64,000 nt of DNA from Vibrio thalassae. Lineage in GTDB: Bacteria; Pseudomonadota; Gammaproteobacteria; Enterobacterales; Vibrionaceae. Shown here in pieces: positions 8,713 through 19,235 of the stretch. The notes under the pieces are model-generated. The model searched no databases and was not told where the DNA came from. It saw only the letters and a list, made by a program, of their open reading frames with translations. Numbering within the stretch: the first letter of the stretch is position 1; every line of letters starts with the position of its first letter. The DNA is taken from contig NZ_OANU01000009.1 in NCBI RefSeq assembly GCF_900089835.1, positions 1-64,000 of the forward strand. The letters run 5' to 3'. The translations under genes and the position numbers were made by a program.

Positions 8713-9588
8713 TTAGTGGATAGTCTTGTTATCCGACTCTGCGTCTGCGTAAAGTGCTTTGATTTCCGGCTCATCAAAAGAGTAGGTGGTTCCGCAATAA
8801 TCACAATGAAGAGCTACGGCACCATCTTGCGCTAAAATATCGAAAATTTCTTCTTGGGAGACGGTGATAATTGCAGCCCCGCTGCGCTCACGTGAACAGC
8901 CGCAGAAAAATTCAACGTCTTTAGGCTCAAAAAGTTTCACTTTGTCTTGGTTATACAAACGGTAAAGCAGCTCATTGGCCTCTAGACCAAACAGCTCCTC
9001 ATCTTTAACGGTGTTGGTTAGCTGTTCTAGGTGTTCGAAATCTTCTGGAGTACCAGTGCCATCTGGCATTACCTGTAAAAGCATGCCGGCAGCGTGTTTG
9101 TTGCCTTCGACATCGCCAGTACGGATCCACAAACGTGTTTTCAGTTGCTCAGAACGCTCGAAGTAGCCTTCTAATACTTCAGATAAACTGTCACCTTCCA
9201 ATCCAACAACACCTTGGTAACGTTCACCGTGGTCTGGAGTAATTGTGATCACTAAGTATCCTTTACCCATCATGTCATGGATGGATGCATCGTCAGCAAG
9301 GTCACCTTCCCAGCGAGCGACTCCGCGTAGTTTTTGGTTGTGATCACCATTAATCACTGCAAGTGAGACAGGACCATCACCTTGTAATTGCATGGTGATA
9401 GAGCCTTCAAACTTCAGCGTAGCAGTTAGCAAGCTTGTTGCGACAAGTAGCTCACCCAAAAGCTTTTGAATTGGCGCTGGATAATCTTTGCTGGACAGTA
9501 TCTCCTGATAGGCACTATCTAGTTGCACAAGTTCTCCGCGCACTGATAGCTCTTCAAAGAGGTAGCGATTTAATGTGTTGTTAGCCAT
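8713..9588 (-). CDS. hslO: Hsp33 redox-regulated chaperone
   Basis: Cytoplasmic holdase activated by oxidative and heat unfolding. 291 residues, the usual length. The four zinc-binding cysteines that form the redox switch are present near the C-terminus as CGCS (about 229-232) and CDYC (about 262-265). The N-terminal body has the family motif [15 protein letters not shown]. It follows hslR by 15 bases in the same direction, so hslR-hslO form a heat-shock pair as in E. coli. Confidence 0.96.
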   Translation of the reverse strand: MANNTLNRYLFEELSVRGELVQLDSAYQEILSSKDYPAPIQKLLGELLVATSLLTATLKFEGSITMQLQGDGPVSLAVINGDHNQKLRGVARWEGDLADDASIHDMMGKGYLVITITPDHGERYQGVVGLEGDSLSEVLEGYFERSEQLKTRLWIRTGDVEGNKHAAGMLLQVMPDGTGTPEDFEHLEQLTNTVKDEELFGLEANELLYRLYNQDKVKLFEPKDVEFFCGCSRERSGAAIITVSQEEIFDILAQDGAVALHCDYCGTTYSFDEPEIKALYADAESDNKTIH

Positions 9589-9603
9589 TTAGGAAACTCC
9601 AGC

Positions 9604-9990
9604 TTATTGATGTTTAAACTTAATAATGTCGCGACGCTGTTTTTTATCAGGTCGGCGTTCAGGGCTTGGGTTGTGAGCATTTAGCTTTCTGCGCAGAGCG
9701 TTGTCTTCTCTTTTTGCAATACTCTCAGATGTTTCAGAGTAGAGAGTTTGCGCTTCCGGTGCCCCTCTGCGTTGATCGGAAATGCGTTCGATGGTCACCG
9801 TCTTTTCTTCATTGCCTTGTCTCAGGGCAATGACAGCACCCAATTCTACAATTTTGCTTGGTTTAGAGCGTTGTCCATTATAGTGGACTTTGCCACCATC
9901 GACCATGTTGCGAGCAATGCTCCTCGTCTTATAGAATCGAGCAGCCCACAGCCATTTATCTAGACGAACGACTTTTTCTTCGGAACTCAT
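9604..9990 (-). CDS. hslR: Hsp15, S4-domain ribosome-associated heat-shock protein
   Basis: 128-residue RNA-binding protein that, in E. coli, recycles stalled 50S subunits carrying peptidyl-tRNA. It begins with the S4 fold: VRLDKWLWAARFYKTRS, then GGKVHYNGQRSKPSK. The C-terminal third is strongly basic (RRPDKKQRRDIIKFKH), as in the E. coli protein. First gene of the hslR-hslO pair. Its upstream region (9991-10279) is shared with the divergent gsp operon. Confidence 0.95.
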   Translation of the reverse strand: MSSEEKVVRLDKWLWAARFYKTRSIARNMVDGGKVHYNGQRSKPSKIVELGAVIALRQGNEEKTVTIERISDQRRGAPEAQTLYSETSESIAKREDNALRRKLNAHNPSPERRPDKKQRRDIIKFKHQ

Positions 9991-10279
9991 GGTGAATCCT
10001 ATTATCTAACTCAGTATCAGAGTGTTAGTACAGAATCGCCGATAGCGGCCGGTATTAACTGACAAGTCTGGCGAACTTCTGATGTGTTTATAATGATAAT
10101 AGTTGCTTAAATGGAGTTCAGATCTAATTATTTCAACCCCATTTTCCGGATTGCACTACTGTCAAAATAGATATGCTATAGTTAGATTGTCACCCATATA
10201 AAAAATGATTATTGATAAGTTAGCAATTACAATCAATTATACCCTCATTAGACGTTAAGCAAGGCAGGAAATCAGGAGA

Positions 10280-11218
10280 GTGAAAGGAATATCTTTATCG
10301 GCTACGAGTATCAACAGCACTTCTTCAACTTCATTTTTACGTCGTTGCCTGCAATATCAAGCTCAAATCAGCGTAATGCTCACTTTGGTCATGCTAGCGG
10401 TGTCTGCTTGGATTGCTGGGATTTTATTGTGGCAGATTTTTCCGCAGACGCACTCTGTGAGCCGATGGGTTGCTCCCGTTGCCGTGAACAACCCTTCGCA
10501 AGTTCAGTCGAATGATTTACACTCTTCAGACATCAACAAAGCCAATATTTTTGGGCAGTACAGTCGTGAAAAAAAAGTGGTGAAAGCACCACCAGTCGTA
10601 AAAGCCGTAAAAGAGGCGCCAAAAACACGTTTGAATGTCACTTTAGTAGGCTCAGTTGTGAGCAGCAACCCTAATTCAAGCCTAGCCGTGGTCGCTCATC
10701 GTGGTAAACAAGGGACCTATGGTGTTGGAGAGCAGATCGAAGGTACTCGAGCCACGTTGAGTGCAGTGATGATCGATCGAATTATAATTTCTAACTCTGG
10801 AACTGATGAAACCGTGATGTTGGAAGGTTTAAAATTTGAAAAGCCCGAGTTAAAAACAGCACCACAAGTCGCTGCGTCTAACATCACCGGAAACAATCCC
10901 ATTAATTCAGAGGAAAAACTGGCAGCGATTCGCAGAACGATTACTCAGAATCCTCAAAGCATTTTTCAGTATGTTCGACTTTCCCAAGTTAAAAGGGATG
11001 GTCAGGTGAAAGGTTATCGAGTCAGCCCAGGGCGCGATCCAGAATTGTTTAATGCCGTTGGATTGCAAAGTGGTGATATTGCAGTGGCGCTCAATGGTGC
11101 CGATCTCACCGACCCAGCCGCTATGGGAAAAATCTATCAGTCTATTTCAGAGCTTACCGAACTTAATCTAACGGTAGAGCGTGGCGGGCAACAACATGAC
11201 ATATTCATTCAGTTTTAG
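10280..11218 (+). CDS. gspC: Type II secretion inner-membrane protein GspC (EpsC)
   Basis: First gene of the type II secretion operon. GspC links the inner-membrane platform to the outer-membrane secretin. 312 residues: a short cytoplasmic tail, one membrane helix (about residues 33-55), a proline/lysine-rich linker, the HR domain (TRLNVTLVGSVVSS) that binds GspD, and a C-terminal PDZ domain (GYRVSPGRDPELFNAVGLQSGD). Starts with GTG at 10280 behind CAGGAGA. The next gene follows after 31 bases. Confidence 0.95.
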   Translation: MKGISLSATSINSTSSTSFLRRCLQYQAQISVMLTLVMLAVSAWIAGILLWQIFPQTHSVSRWVAPVAVNNPSQVQSNDLHSSDINKANIFGQYSREKKVVKAPPVVKAVKEAPKTRLNVTLVGSVVSSNPNSSLAVVAHRGKQGTYGVGEQIEGTRATLSAVMIDRIIISNSGTDETVMLEGLKFEKPELKTAPQVAASNITGNNPINSEEKLAAIRRTITQNPQSIFQYVRLSQVKRDGQVKGYRVSPGRDPELFNAVGLQSGDIAVALNGADLTDPAAMGKIYQSISELTELNLTVERGGQQHDIFIQF

Positions 11219-11249
11219 TTATGCATAAGGTATTACAAGGGAGCACCAT

Positions 11250-13277
11250 GTGAAAAGTTGGCTCAAAGCAACTACCTGGTTATTGATGGGAAGCCTATTG
11301 GCTACGCCAGCGGTATCAGCCAATGAATTCAGTGCCAGTTTCAAGGGAACGGATCTTAATGAGTTTATTAATATCGTCGGACGAAATCTGGACAAAACTA
11401 TTATTGTTGACCCTTCCGTGCGAGGAAAGGTGGATGTGCGTAGCTATGATGTTTTGAATGAGGAGCAGTATTACAGCTTTTTCCTTAACGTCTTAGAGGT
11501 GTACGGTTTTGCCGTTGTAGAGATGGATAACGGTATCTTAAAGGTCATCAAGGCTAAAGATGCGAAAACGTCAGCTATCCCGGTAGTAGGAGATTCGGAC
11601 ACGATAACTGCTAACGGAGACGATGTCGTGACACGTGTCGTTACGGTTAAAAATGTGTCGGTAAGAGAGCTTTCTCCGCTGTTGCGTCAGCTAAACGATA
11701 ATGCCGGAGCAGGCAATGTGGTTCATTATGATCCGGCTAATATTATTTTAATCACTGGACGATCAGCCGTTGTTAACCGACTTACCGATATTATTCGTCG
11801 AGTAGACCAAGCTGGGGACAAAGATGTTGAAGTGGTAGCGCTTAAAAATGCGTCGGCCTCGGAAATGGTTCGCATTATAGATGCGTTGAACAAAACGACA
11901 GAGGCGAAAAGCACGCCGGCATTTTTGCAACCTAAGCTGGTGGCTGATGAGCGCACTAACTCAATACTCATTTCCGGTGACCCAAAGGTCCGAGAACGCT
12001 TGCGTCGTTTGATTAGGCAGTTAGATACCGAAATGGCCACGAAAGGTAATAACCGAGTTCAATATTTAAGGTATGCCAAAGCTGAAGAACTGGTAGAGGT
12101 ACTCAAAGGGGTCTCGGAAAATCTTCAGAAAGAGAAGCAAGGTGGATCGAAGCAGGCGGTAGCAGCAGGGTCAGAAGTAATGATAAGTGCTCACCCTGAT
12201 ACTAACGCGCTCGTGATTACCGCGCCGCCAGACATCATGAAGGCGTTACTTGAGATCATTCAGCAGTTGGACATTCGTCGTGCTCAAGTTCTTATTGAGG
12301 CACTGATCGTAGAATTGGCTGACGTTGATGGCGCCAACCTTGGCGTGCAATGGGGAGATGTCTCATCAGGTAGTATGGTTCAGTTCTCTAATACGGGAGC
12401 TTCTATCGGTAGTGTCATGCTAGGTAGAGAGGAAGCTAAAGATAAGGTCACAACGGAAACTCGATATAGGCCGGATGGTACACCGTATAACGTCGAAACG
12501 AAAACTACCGGTGACTACACCAAACTAGCGCAAGCACTTGGTGGCGTGCAAGGAGCGGCAGTCGGCATTGCGTTGGGTGATTGGACTGCGCTTATCACTG
12601 CGGTTTCCAGTACGTCTAACTCCAATATTTTATCTTCTCCTAGCATTACAGTGATGGATAACGGAGAAGCCTCGTTTATCGTTGGTGAAGAAGTGCCAGT
12701 ATTGACGGGTGCTACTGCAGGTTCAAATAACTCCAACCCATTCCAGACGGTTGATCGTAAAGAGGTGGGTATCAAGCTTAAAGTGATCCCGCAAATCAAC
12801 GAAGGTAACTCGGTTCAGCTCACTATTGAGCAGGAAGTGTCGAACGTGCTTGGCGCAAACGGTGCAGTTGACGTACGCTTTGCCAAACGACAGCTCAACA
12901 CATCAGTGATGATCCAAGATGGTCAAATGCTGGTATTGGGTGGTTTGATTGATGAACGTGCTGCTGAAAGTGAGTCGAAGGTCCCTTTCCTTGGCGATAT
13001 CCCATATCTAGGCCGTTTATTTACCTCCACCAGTACAACGGTTGAGAAAAAGAACCTAATGGTGTTTATTAAACCGACAATTATCCGCGATGGTATGACG
13101 TCTGATGGTATTACTCAGCGTAAATACAACTATATTCGAGCTGAGCAGCTATTCAAAGCGGATAAAGGCTTGACTCTGATGGACAATGCGCACATACCAA
13201 TATTGCCGGAGTATAAAAATACCACGCGCTATCCATCTGAAATTCAAGCATTCTTTGAGCAGATAGAAGCGAAGTAA
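11250..13277 (+). CDS. gspD: Type II secretion secretin GspD (EpsD)
   Basis: Outer-membrane channel of the secretion system, 675 residues. Signal peptide [12 protein letters not shown]...ATPAVSA (cleaved near residue 24), then N0 ([21 protein letters not shown]), three N-type repeats ([54 protein letters not shown]), and the secretin domain with [12 protein letters not shown] and [16 protein letters not shown]-terminal tail would carry the pilotin-binding S region. Starts with GTG at 11250 behind AAGGGAG. gspE follows 2 bases later. Confidence 0.97.
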   Translation: MKSWLKATTWLLMGSLLATPAVSANEFSASFKGTDLNEFINIVGRNLDKTIIVDPSVRGKVDVRSYDVLNEEQYYSFFLNVLEVYGFAVVEMDNGILKVIKAKDAKTSAIPVVGDSDTITANGDDVVTRVVTVKNVSVRELSPLLRQLNDNAGAGNVVHYDPANIILITGRSAVVNRLTDIIRRVDQAGDKDVEVVALKNASASEMVRIIDALNKTTEAKSTPAFLQPKLVADERTNSILISGDPKVRERLRRLIRQLDTEMATKGNNRVQYLRYAKAEELVEVLKGVSENLQKEKQGGSKQAVAAGSEVMISAHPDTNALVITAPPDIMKALLEIIQQLDIRRAQVLIEALIVELADVDGANLGVQWGDVSSGSMVQFSNTGASIGSVMLGREEAKDKVTTETRYRPDGTPYNVETKTTGDYTKLAQALGGVQGAAVGIALGDWTALITAVSSTSNSNILSSPSITVMDNGEASFIVGEEVPVLTGATAGSNNSNPFQTVDRKEVGIKLKVIPQINEGNSVQLTIEQEVSNVLGANGAVDVRFAKRQLNTSVMIQDGQMLVLGGLIDERAAESESKVPFLGDIPYLGRLFTSTSTTVEKKNLMVFIKPTIIRDGMTSDGITQRKYNYIRAEQLFKADKGLTLMDNAHIPILPEYKNTTRYPSEIQAFFEQIEAK

Positions 13278-13279
13278 TT

Positions 13280-14773
13280 ATGGATACTAGCCAGAACTGT
13301 CCTTTGGTCACTCGTCTACCATTTAGTTTTGCTAATCGCTTTAAGGTGGTATTCGACTCCTTAGAATCTGACGCCATGCTCTACTACGTAGAGCCGTTGG
13401 CGTTGAATGCATTACGAGAAGTCAAGCGAGTGTTTCGTCAACCTTTTTCGTTACACGCCCTCTCTTCTGAGGAATTTGATACAAAGCTCACTCAAGCATA
13501 TCAACGCGACTCTTCCGAGGCTCGTCAATTGATGGAAGATATCGGGGCGGACAGTGATGATTTCTTTTCGCTAGCGGAAGATTTACCACAAGATGAAGAT
13601 TTGTTGGAATCGGACGATGACGCGCCTATTATCAAATTAATCAATGCGATGCTTGGAGAAGCCATCAAAGAGAGCGCATCGGATATTCACATTGAAACCT
13701 TTGAAAAAGTACTGTCGATTCGCTTTCGTATTGATGGGGTGCTGCGTGATGTGTTGGCGCCCAGTCGCAAGTTAGCACCGCTGTTGGTATCGCGTGTTAA
13801 AGTCATGGCTAAGCTAGATATAGCAGAGAAGCGAGTGCCCCAAGATGGTCGTATCTCATTGCGAATTGGTGGCAGAGCGGTAGACGTTCGTGTCTCTACG
13901 ATGCCATCGTCACACGGTGAGCGTGTGGTAATGCGTCTGTTGGATAAAAACGCGACACGCCTAGATTTACATAGTTTGGGTATGACACAAGCGAACCATG
14001 AAAACTTTAGACATCTGATTAAGAGGCCACACGGCATCATTTTGGTAACTGGCCCAACGGGTTCTGGTAAATCCACGACTCTGTATGCAGGTCTGCAAGA
14101 GATAAACAGTAATGAGCGCAATATACTGACTGTTGAAGACCCTATTGAATTTGATATCGATGGTATCGGTCAGACGCAGGTTAACCCCAAAGTAGACATG
14201 ACCTTTGCTCGAGGTTTGCGTGCCATTTTACGTCAAGACCCCGACGTGGTGATGGTGGGTGAGATTCGCGATCTTGAAACGGCTCAAATTGCTGTTCAAG
14301 CCTCATTAACGGGGCACTTGGTGATGTCGACACTACACACTAATACAGCTGTTGGTGCGATTACGCGAATGCGTGATATGGGCATTGAACCGTTTCTTAT
14401 TTCCTCTTCTTTACTGGGCGTTCTTGCTCAGCGTTTGGTAAGGACATTGTGCAATGACTGTAAAACGCCTTACCCAGCTGATGGAGCTACGAAGCAGCTG
14501 TTTAGGATGAACGAACATGAGGAGCTAGTGCTCCACAAGGCTGTTGGTTGTGAAACATGCAACCATAAAGGCTATCGTGGTCGTACCGGGATTCACGAAT
14601 TGTTGATGGTGGATGACAAGGTGCAGACCCTCATTCATGACGAAGCGGGTGAGCTGGTCATTGAAAAAGCCGTGCGTTCACATACTCCAAGTATTCGAGA
14701 TGACGGTTTCGAAAAGGTGAAGCGTGGTATCACCTCTCTTGAAGAAGTCATGCGCGTTACCAAGGAAGCGTAA
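13280..14773 (+). CDS. gspE: Type II secretion ATPase GspE (EpsE)
   Basis: Cytoplasmic hexameric ATPase that powers pseudopilus assembly, 497 residues. Walker [10 protein letters not shown] is near residues 258-266, the Asp box around [10 protein letters not shown], Walker [13 protein letters not shown], and the His box LHTNTAVGA. The zinc-binding tetracysteine domain is intact (CNDC near 390, CETC near 424). The N-terminal part binds GspL. Its stop overlaps the region of the gspF start without a gap. Confidence 0.97.
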   Translation: MDTSQNCPLVTRLPFSFANRFKVVFDSLESDAMLYYVEPLALNALREVKRVFRQPFSLHALSSEEFDTKLTQAYQRDSSEARQLMEDIGADSDDFFSLAEDLPQDEDLLESDDDAPIIKLINAMLGEAIKESASDIHIETFEKVLSIRFRIDGVLRDVLAPSRKLAPLLVSRVKVMAKLDIAEKRVPQDGRISLRIGGRAVDVRVSTMPSSHGERVVMRLLDKNATRLDLHSLGMTQANHENFRHLIKRPHGIILVTGPTGSGKSTTLYAGLQEINSNERNILTVEDPIEFDIDGIGQTQVNPKVDMTFARGLRAILRQDPDVVMVGEIRDLETAQIAVQASLTGHLVMSTLHTNTAVGAITRMRDMGIEPFLISSSLLGVLAQRLVRTLCNDCKTPYPADGATKQLFRMNEHEELVLHKAVGCETCNHKGYRGRTGIHELLMVDDKVQTLIHDEAGELVIEKAVRSHTPSIRDDGFEKVKRGITSLEEVMRVTKEA

Positions 14774-16003
14774 GTGGCAGCGTTTGAATATAAGGCTCTG
14801 AATGCCAAAGGAAAGCAAGTAAAAGGCTTAGTCGAGGGAGACAATGCCCGCCAAGCACGCTTGCGCCTAAAAGAACAAGGTATGATTCCTATCGATATTG
14901 TCGAAGCGAAAGGCAAGTCGAGCAAAACAGCCAATGGTGGGAGCTCAAAGCCTACTTTTAAGCGTGGTATCAGTACGCCTGATTTAGCCTTGTTCACACG
15001 TCAATTATCGACACTAGTACAATCGGGGATGCCGCTCGAGGAATGTCTAAGAGCCGTATCAGAGCAATCAGAGAAGCCGCGAATTCGTAGCATGCTGGCA
15101 GCAATACGCTCTAAAGTCACCGAAGGTTATACCTTGTCAGACAGTTTGGCGGAGTATCCGCATATCTTTGATGAGCTGTTTCGTTCCATGGTTGCTGCTG
15201 GTGAAAAATCGGGCCACCTAGATTCTATCCTTGAGCGTTTAGCGGATTACGCTGAAAACCGTCAAAAACTTCGCTCCAAATTGCAACAAGCCATGATTTA
15301 TCCAGTCGTGCTGGTGGTGTTTGCTATTGCTATTGTGGCGTTTCTGTTAGCAGCGGTAGTCCCTAAAATCGTCGGTCAGTTTGTTCAAATGGGACAAGAG
15401 TTACCTAAGTCGACGCAGTTCTTGCTTTCCTCCAGTGATTTTGTACAACAGTGGGGCATTGTCGTGGTCGCAGTGTTACTGGTGCTGTTCTACCTATTCA
15501 AAGCGGCATTGAAAAGACCTGCAATACGAATGAGTTGGGATACTAAGGTGCTCCGCCTTCCTTTGATAGGTAAAATTGCACGTGGTCTTAATACTTCTCG
15601 CTTTGCTCGAACATTGGCAATCTGTACCTCGAGCGCGATTCCAATTCTTGAAGGCATGAAAGTGTCAGTTGATGTCATGACCAATCATTTTGCTAAGAAG
15701 CAAGTCTCCGCTGCCGCTGACAATGTCCGAGAAGGCGCAAGTTTGCGTAAAGCACTGGAACAAACCAAACTTTTCCCTCCAATGATGTTGCATATGATTG
15801 CCAGTGGTGAGCAAAGCGGTGAGCTCGAAAATATGTTAACGCGTGCCGCCGACAACCAAGATCAGAACTTTGAATCGACGATAAACATCGCTTTGGGAAT
15901 TTTTACACCCGCCTTAATCGCACTTATGGCTGGCTTGGTACTATTTATCGTAATGGCCACATTGATGCCCATTTTAGAAATGAACAATTTAATGTCTGGA
16001 TAA
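14774..16003 (+). CDS. gspF: Type II secretion platform protein GspF (EpsF)
   Basis: Polytopic inner-membrane protein at the centre of the assembly platform, 409 residues (typical is about 405). It has two homologous cytoplasmic domains (LALFTRQLSTLVQSGMPLEE and ARTLAICTSSAIPILEGMKV), each followed by membrane helices, and a C-terminal helix ending LVLFIVMATLMPILEMNNLM. Begins with GTG at 14774, directly after the gspE stop, so coupled translation is likely. Confidence 0.96.
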   Translation: MAAFEYKALNAKGKQVKGLVEGDNARQARLRLKEQGMIPIDIVEAKGKSSKTANGGSSKPTFKRGISTPDLALFTRQLSTLVQSGMPLEECLRAVSEQSEKPRIRSMLAAIRSKVTEGYTLSDSLAEYPHIFDELFRSMVAAGEKSGHLDSILERLADYAENRQKLRSKLQQAMIYPVVLVVFAIAIVAFLLAAVVPKIVGQFVQMGQELPKSTQFLLSSSDFVQQWGIVVVAVLLVLFYLFKAALKRPAIRMSWDTKVLRLPLIGKIARGLNTSRFARTLAICTSSAIPILEGMKVSVDVMTNHFAKKQVSAAADNVREGASLRKALEQTKLFPPMMLHMIASGEQSGELENMLTRAADNQDQNFESTINIALGIFTPALIALMAGLVLFIVMATLMPILEMNNLMSG

Positions 16004-16062
16004 TCTAATCAGATCATGAAATCACAACCCTCTGCCTAGAGGCGTTTTCTTTGGAGTGAGAA

Positions 16063-16506
16063 ATGAGAAAAACAAACAGAAAACAGGCTGGCTTTACGTT
16101 ACTCGAAGTAATGGTTGTTGTCGTTATCTTAGGTATTTTGGCAAGTTTTGTGGTTCCTAATCTTTTGGGTAATAAAGAGAAAGCGGATCAGCAAAAAGCC
16201 ATTACCGATATTGTTGCGTTAGAAAATGCGCTTGATATGTATAAATTGGACAACAGCGTTTATCCGACAACGGATCAAGGCCTTGAAGCGCTGGTGACAA
16301 AGCCAGGTAATCCAGAGCCACGTAACTACCGTGATGGTGGTTATATTCGCCGTTTACCTACTGATCCATGGGGCAATGACTATCAATATTTGAGCCCTGG
16401 TGATAAAGGCACTATCGATATCTTTACCTTAGGTGCTGATGGTCAAGAAGGTGGTGAAGGTGCAGCAGCCGATATTGGCAACTGGAACATTCAAGACTTT
16501 CAGTAA
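16063..16506 (+). CDS. gspG: Major pseudopilin GspG (EpsG)
   Basis: Main subunit of the secretion pseudopilus, 147 residues. A ten-residue basic leader ends in Gly10, the cleavage point for prepilin peptidase, followed by FTLLEV with Glu at +5 and a hydrophobic helix. The C-terminal part has the calcium-site region seen in this family (WGNDYQYLSPGDKG). It has its own strong ribosome site (TTGGAGTGAG) after a 59-base gap, and is followed by a terminator-like hairpin. Both fit its need to be made in large excess. Confidence 0.97.
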   Translation: MRKTNRKQAGFTLLEVMVVVVILGILASFVVPNLLGNKEKADQQKAITDIVALENALDMYKLDNSVYPTTDQGLEALVTKPGNPEPRNYRDGGYIRRLPTDPWGNDYQYLSPGDKGTIDIFTLGADGQEGGEGAAADIGNWNIQDFQ

Positions 16507-16517
16507 TCGGTAATCAG

Positions 16518-16545
16518 TAGGGCGAGTATTCGCCCTACCTTTTTC
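16518..16545 (+). terminator. Hairpin with T run between gspG and gspH
   Basis: GTAGGGCGA, loop GTAT, TCGCCCTAC is a perfect 9-bp stem followed by CTTTTTC. This has the full form of an intrinsic terminator but sits inside the gsp operon, just after the gene for the most abundant subunit. It probably ends part of the transcripts here, or protects the 3' end of gspG mRNA. Confidence 0.8.
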
Positions 16546-16556
16546 AGTGGTATGTC

Positions 16557-17162
16557 ATGCGTTCTTTTATACGACAACATCATCAAGGCTTCACCTTACT
16601 GGAAGTGCTCCTGGTATTAGTGTTGTTATCCATCAGTGCCGTCGCTGTCATTTCGACGTTACCTCAACCGCAAGACCAACAAGTGAAACAACAAGCTCAG
16701 CGCTTATTCCAAAGGCTTCAGCTCTTCAATGAAGAGGCCATGTTAGCTGGAAAGGACTTTGGAATACGAGTTGATGAAGGTAAAAACCAGTATGTGTTTC
16801 TAGAGCTTACAGCGGATGGTTGGCAAAGAGTGTCATTGAATCAGATTCCTGACGAAACCGCGCTGCCGGAAGAGATGACTGTTAAACTCGATTTAAGCAA
16901 TGGTGTCTGGGGCAATGATGACCGATTATTTGAACCCGGCACTTTGTTTGATGAAGATATGTTTGCGGACGTTGAAAAAAAGAAAAAACCGGAAAAACCG
17001 CCGCAAGTCTTTATTCTTTCGAGTGGAGAAATTACACCGGGAATCTTTGTTTTAGCGCCTGTAAATCGAGCACTTAAAGCGCAGTCTTGGTATGTACAGA
17101 TCCAAGATAATGGTTCGTTGCAGCTCATGGACGACGAGGATTGGAATGAAAAAAAACGCTAG
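16557..17162 (+). CDS. gspH: Minor pseudopilin GspH (EpsH)
   Basis: 201-residue minor pseudopilin. The leader ends at Gly11 and is followed by FTLLEVLLVLVLLSIS, the usual prepilin peptidase site and N-terminal helix. The globular part has FQRLQLFNEEAMLAGKDFGIRV, typical of GspH. A lysine-rich stretch EKKKKPEKPP at about 141-150 is a likely exposed loop. The gene overlaps gspI by 17 bases. Confidence 0.95.
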   Translation: MRSFIRQHHQGFTLLEVLLVLVLLSISAVAVISTLPQPQDQQVKQQAQRLFQRLQLFNEEAMLAGKDFGIRVDEGKNQYVFLELTADGWQRVSLNQIPDETALPEEMTVKLDLSNGVWGNDDRLFEPGTLFDEDMFADVEKKKKPEKPPQVFILSSGEITPGIFVLAPVNRALKAQSWYVQIQDNGSLQLMDDEDWNEKKR

Positions 17163-17502
17163 AGGGATGACCCTGCTTGAGGTGTTGATTGCCCTCGCTA
17201 TCTTTGCAACGGCTGCCATTGCGATCATTCGTTCCGTGAGCCAGCATATCAATACCTTGAACTATCTAGAAGACAAGGCCTTTGCCGCTATGGTAGTGGA
17301 TAATCAAATGGCCAAGGTTATGCTGGATACGTCTGCGTTTAAAGCTCAGAAAGGGAGTGAGAAATTGGCGGGACGCGAGTGGTTTTGGAGCGTCACTCCC
17401 GTTAAAACATCTGATGATTTACTTGAGGCCGTTGATGTAAGTGTGGCACTAGATAAAAAAGCCAGTCCCATTGTGACGGTGAGGAGCTACGTTGATAGGT
17501 AA
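17146..17502 (+). CDS. gspI: Minor pseudopilin GspI (EpsI)
   Basis: 118-residue minor pseudopilin that nucleates the pseudopilus tip with GspJ and GspK. The start at 17146 is chosen because it gives a seven-residue leader ending in Gly7, then MTLLEVLIALAIFATAA with Glu at +5; the open frame extends upstream but a longer leader would be unusual. Overlaps both gspH (17 bases) and gspJ (11 bases). Confidence 0.93.
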   Translation: MKKNARGMTLLEVLIALAIFATAAIAIIRSVSQHINTLNYLEDKAFAAMVVDNQMAKVMLDTSAFKAQKGSEKLAGREWFWSVTPVKTSDDLLEAVDVSVALDKKASPIVTVRSYVDR

Positions 17503-18217
17503 GCGTTCTCAAGGCTTTACATTGATTGAAGTTTTAGTGGCTATCGCCATCTTTGCTAGCCTCAGTGTTGCGGCTTATCAGGTGGCGAATCAAGTTCAAC
17601 GAAGCAATGAGCTCTCACAGGAGCGTAGTACTCGTTTACAGGAAATCCAAAGGGGTTTTGTCTATCTGGATAGTGACTTTAGGCAAATGGCACTTAGGCA
17701 GTTTCGACACGAGGGAGAGGCGCCGTTCAATCGCCTAATCTTGTGGCAGCAAAACTTATTGGAGTCTGAAGGGAAGGGGCTACTTTTCACTCGTTTGGGG
17801 TGGCTTAATCCGCAAAATCAATTTCCACGCGGTGAAGTGGCGAAAATTGGTTATCGATTAAAGCAAGGTAAACTGGAAAGGGTTTGGTGGCGTTATCCTG
17901 ACACCGCAGTGGGTGAACCTCCAGTTGTGCTTCCGATTTTTAGTGGTGTAGAAAATTTTGATATGCGTTTCTACAGTGGTGAGGCGTGGCTTGAGGAGTG
18001 GCGAGCTGACTTGTCATTGCCATTGGCTGTCGAAATTAAACTCACCTTTGAAGATTATGGTGAAATAAGCAGAATTTATCTGACTACGGCGGGTACCATC
18101 AGCACGTCATCACAAGCAAGTGATCGTGAAAGGGAATATGACCAAGAGGGCCAAGACGGCAGTCGTGAGCCAGTTGAGGGTAATCAAGGAGGCGCTGTTG
18201 AAGAGAGTGATGGCTAA
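17492..18217 (+). CDS. gspJ: Minor pseudopilin GspJ (EpsJ)
   Basis: 241-residue minor pseudopilin of the tip complex. TTG start at 17492 gives the leader MIGKRSQG, then [17 protein letters not shown]. The body has the GspJ sequence [20 protein letters not shown]. The C-terminal 35 residues are acidic and rich in Gln, Glu and Gly ([15 protein letters not shown]), a feature of Vibrio GspJ. Overlaps the next gene by 8 bases or more, depending on its start. Confidence 0.93.
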   Translation: MIGKRSQGFTLIEVLVAIAIFASLSVAAYQVANQVQRSNELSQERSTRLQEIQRGFVYLDSDFRQMALRQFRHEGEAPFNRLILWQQNLLESEGKGLLFTRLGWLNPQNQFPRGEVAKIGYRLKQGKLERVWWRYPDTAVGEPPVVLPIFSGVENFDMRFYSGEAWLEEWRADLSLPLAVEIKLTFEDYGEISRIYLTTAGTISTSSQASDREREYDQEGQDGSREPVEGNQGGAVEESDG

Positions 18218-19235
18218 CCCCCAAAAAGGGGTTGCCTTGATTGTTATTCTGCTGCTTTTAGCCATCATGGTATCGATAGCTGCCACGATGTCGGAACGCT
18301 TGTTTAGTCAATTCACTCGCGCTTCGAATCAGATTAACTATCAACAGGCCTATTGGTATGCCATTGGTGTTGAGGCGCTGGCCTCTGTGGCAATAAAAGA
18401 AAGCTATAAGGATAACAAAGACAGCGTCAATCTAAATCAGCCTTGGGCTCTGGAGGAGCGCACTTATCCACTCGATTATGGTCAAGCAACTGGCTATATT
18501 CGAGATATGCAGTCATGCTTTAATGTAAATGCTTTGGCAAATGTGACACCGAATGCCAATAGCGCCACTAAGCCTTTTTTGGTGCGTTTCTTTCAGCGAT
18601 TGCTGGAAGAAAGTGAAGTAGAGAATTACCAAGCCGAACAGATTGCTGATTCGACATGGGAGTTTATCAATAAGGAAACGACTGTTCGCTCCGTGTCTGG
18701 AGTTGGGGACAGTTACTATGAGTCTTTGTCGCCAGCGTATGTTGCCGCCAATAGCCTAATCGCCGATAGCTCTGAGCTAAGAGCAATTAATCAGATGTCT
18801 GGTGAGGCTATGTTGAGAATCGCACCGCTAGTGTGCGCGTTACCAACATCCAGGTGGAAGCTTAATGTTAATACGATTTCGGCCGAGCAAGCACCGCTAC
18901 TCGCAGCGTTATTTGCTCCGAACTTGTCGGTAGATAATGCTAAACAGCTTATTGAAAGCCGTCCCTTTGATGGATGGTCCAGTGTCAATCAGTTTTTAGC
19001 AGAATCACAAATGGGTGTTGTGGATGATAATACAAAGCAGCAAGGTTCCCCTTTTCTTACTGTGGACAGTGTTTACTTTGAGTTAGATGCGCAGGTGGTT
19101 GTGGATGAATCGAGGCTGCGACTAAGAACCTTGTTTTTTAGCCAAGATAGGCAAGATGTGACGGTAGTTCGCCGTCGTTTGGGAGGATTTAGTGAGCGAG
19201 TTTTTAACCGTTCGCCTGAACAGTCAACCGACTAG
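18210..19235 (+). CDS. gspK: Minor pseudopilin GspK (EpsK)
   Basis: The largest minor pseudopilin, capping the pseudopilus tip, 341 residues with the start at 18210. This start gives a short leader MANPQKG before [16 protein letters not shown]. GspK lacks the Glu at +5 that the other pseudopilins have, and here that position is Val, as expected. The frame is open back to a GTG at 18120, which would add 30 residues; a leader of that length would be atypical. Overlaps gspL by 44 bases. Confidence 0.9.
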   Translation: MANPQKGVALIVILLLLAIMVSIAATMSERLFSQFTRASNQINYQQAYWYAIGVEALASVAIKESYKDNKDSVNLNQPWALEERTYPLDYGQATGYIRDMQSCFNVNALANVTPNANSATKPFLVRFFQRLLEESEVENYQAEQIADSTWEFINKETTVRSVSGVGDSYYESLSPAYVAANSLIADSSELRAINQMSGEAMLRIAPLVCALPTSRWKLNVNTISAEQAPLLAALFAPNLSVDNAKQLIESRPFDGWSSVNQFLAESQMGVVDDNTKQQGSPFLTVDSVYFELDAQVVVDESRLRLRTLFFSQDRQDVTVVRRRLGGFSERVFNRSPEQSTD

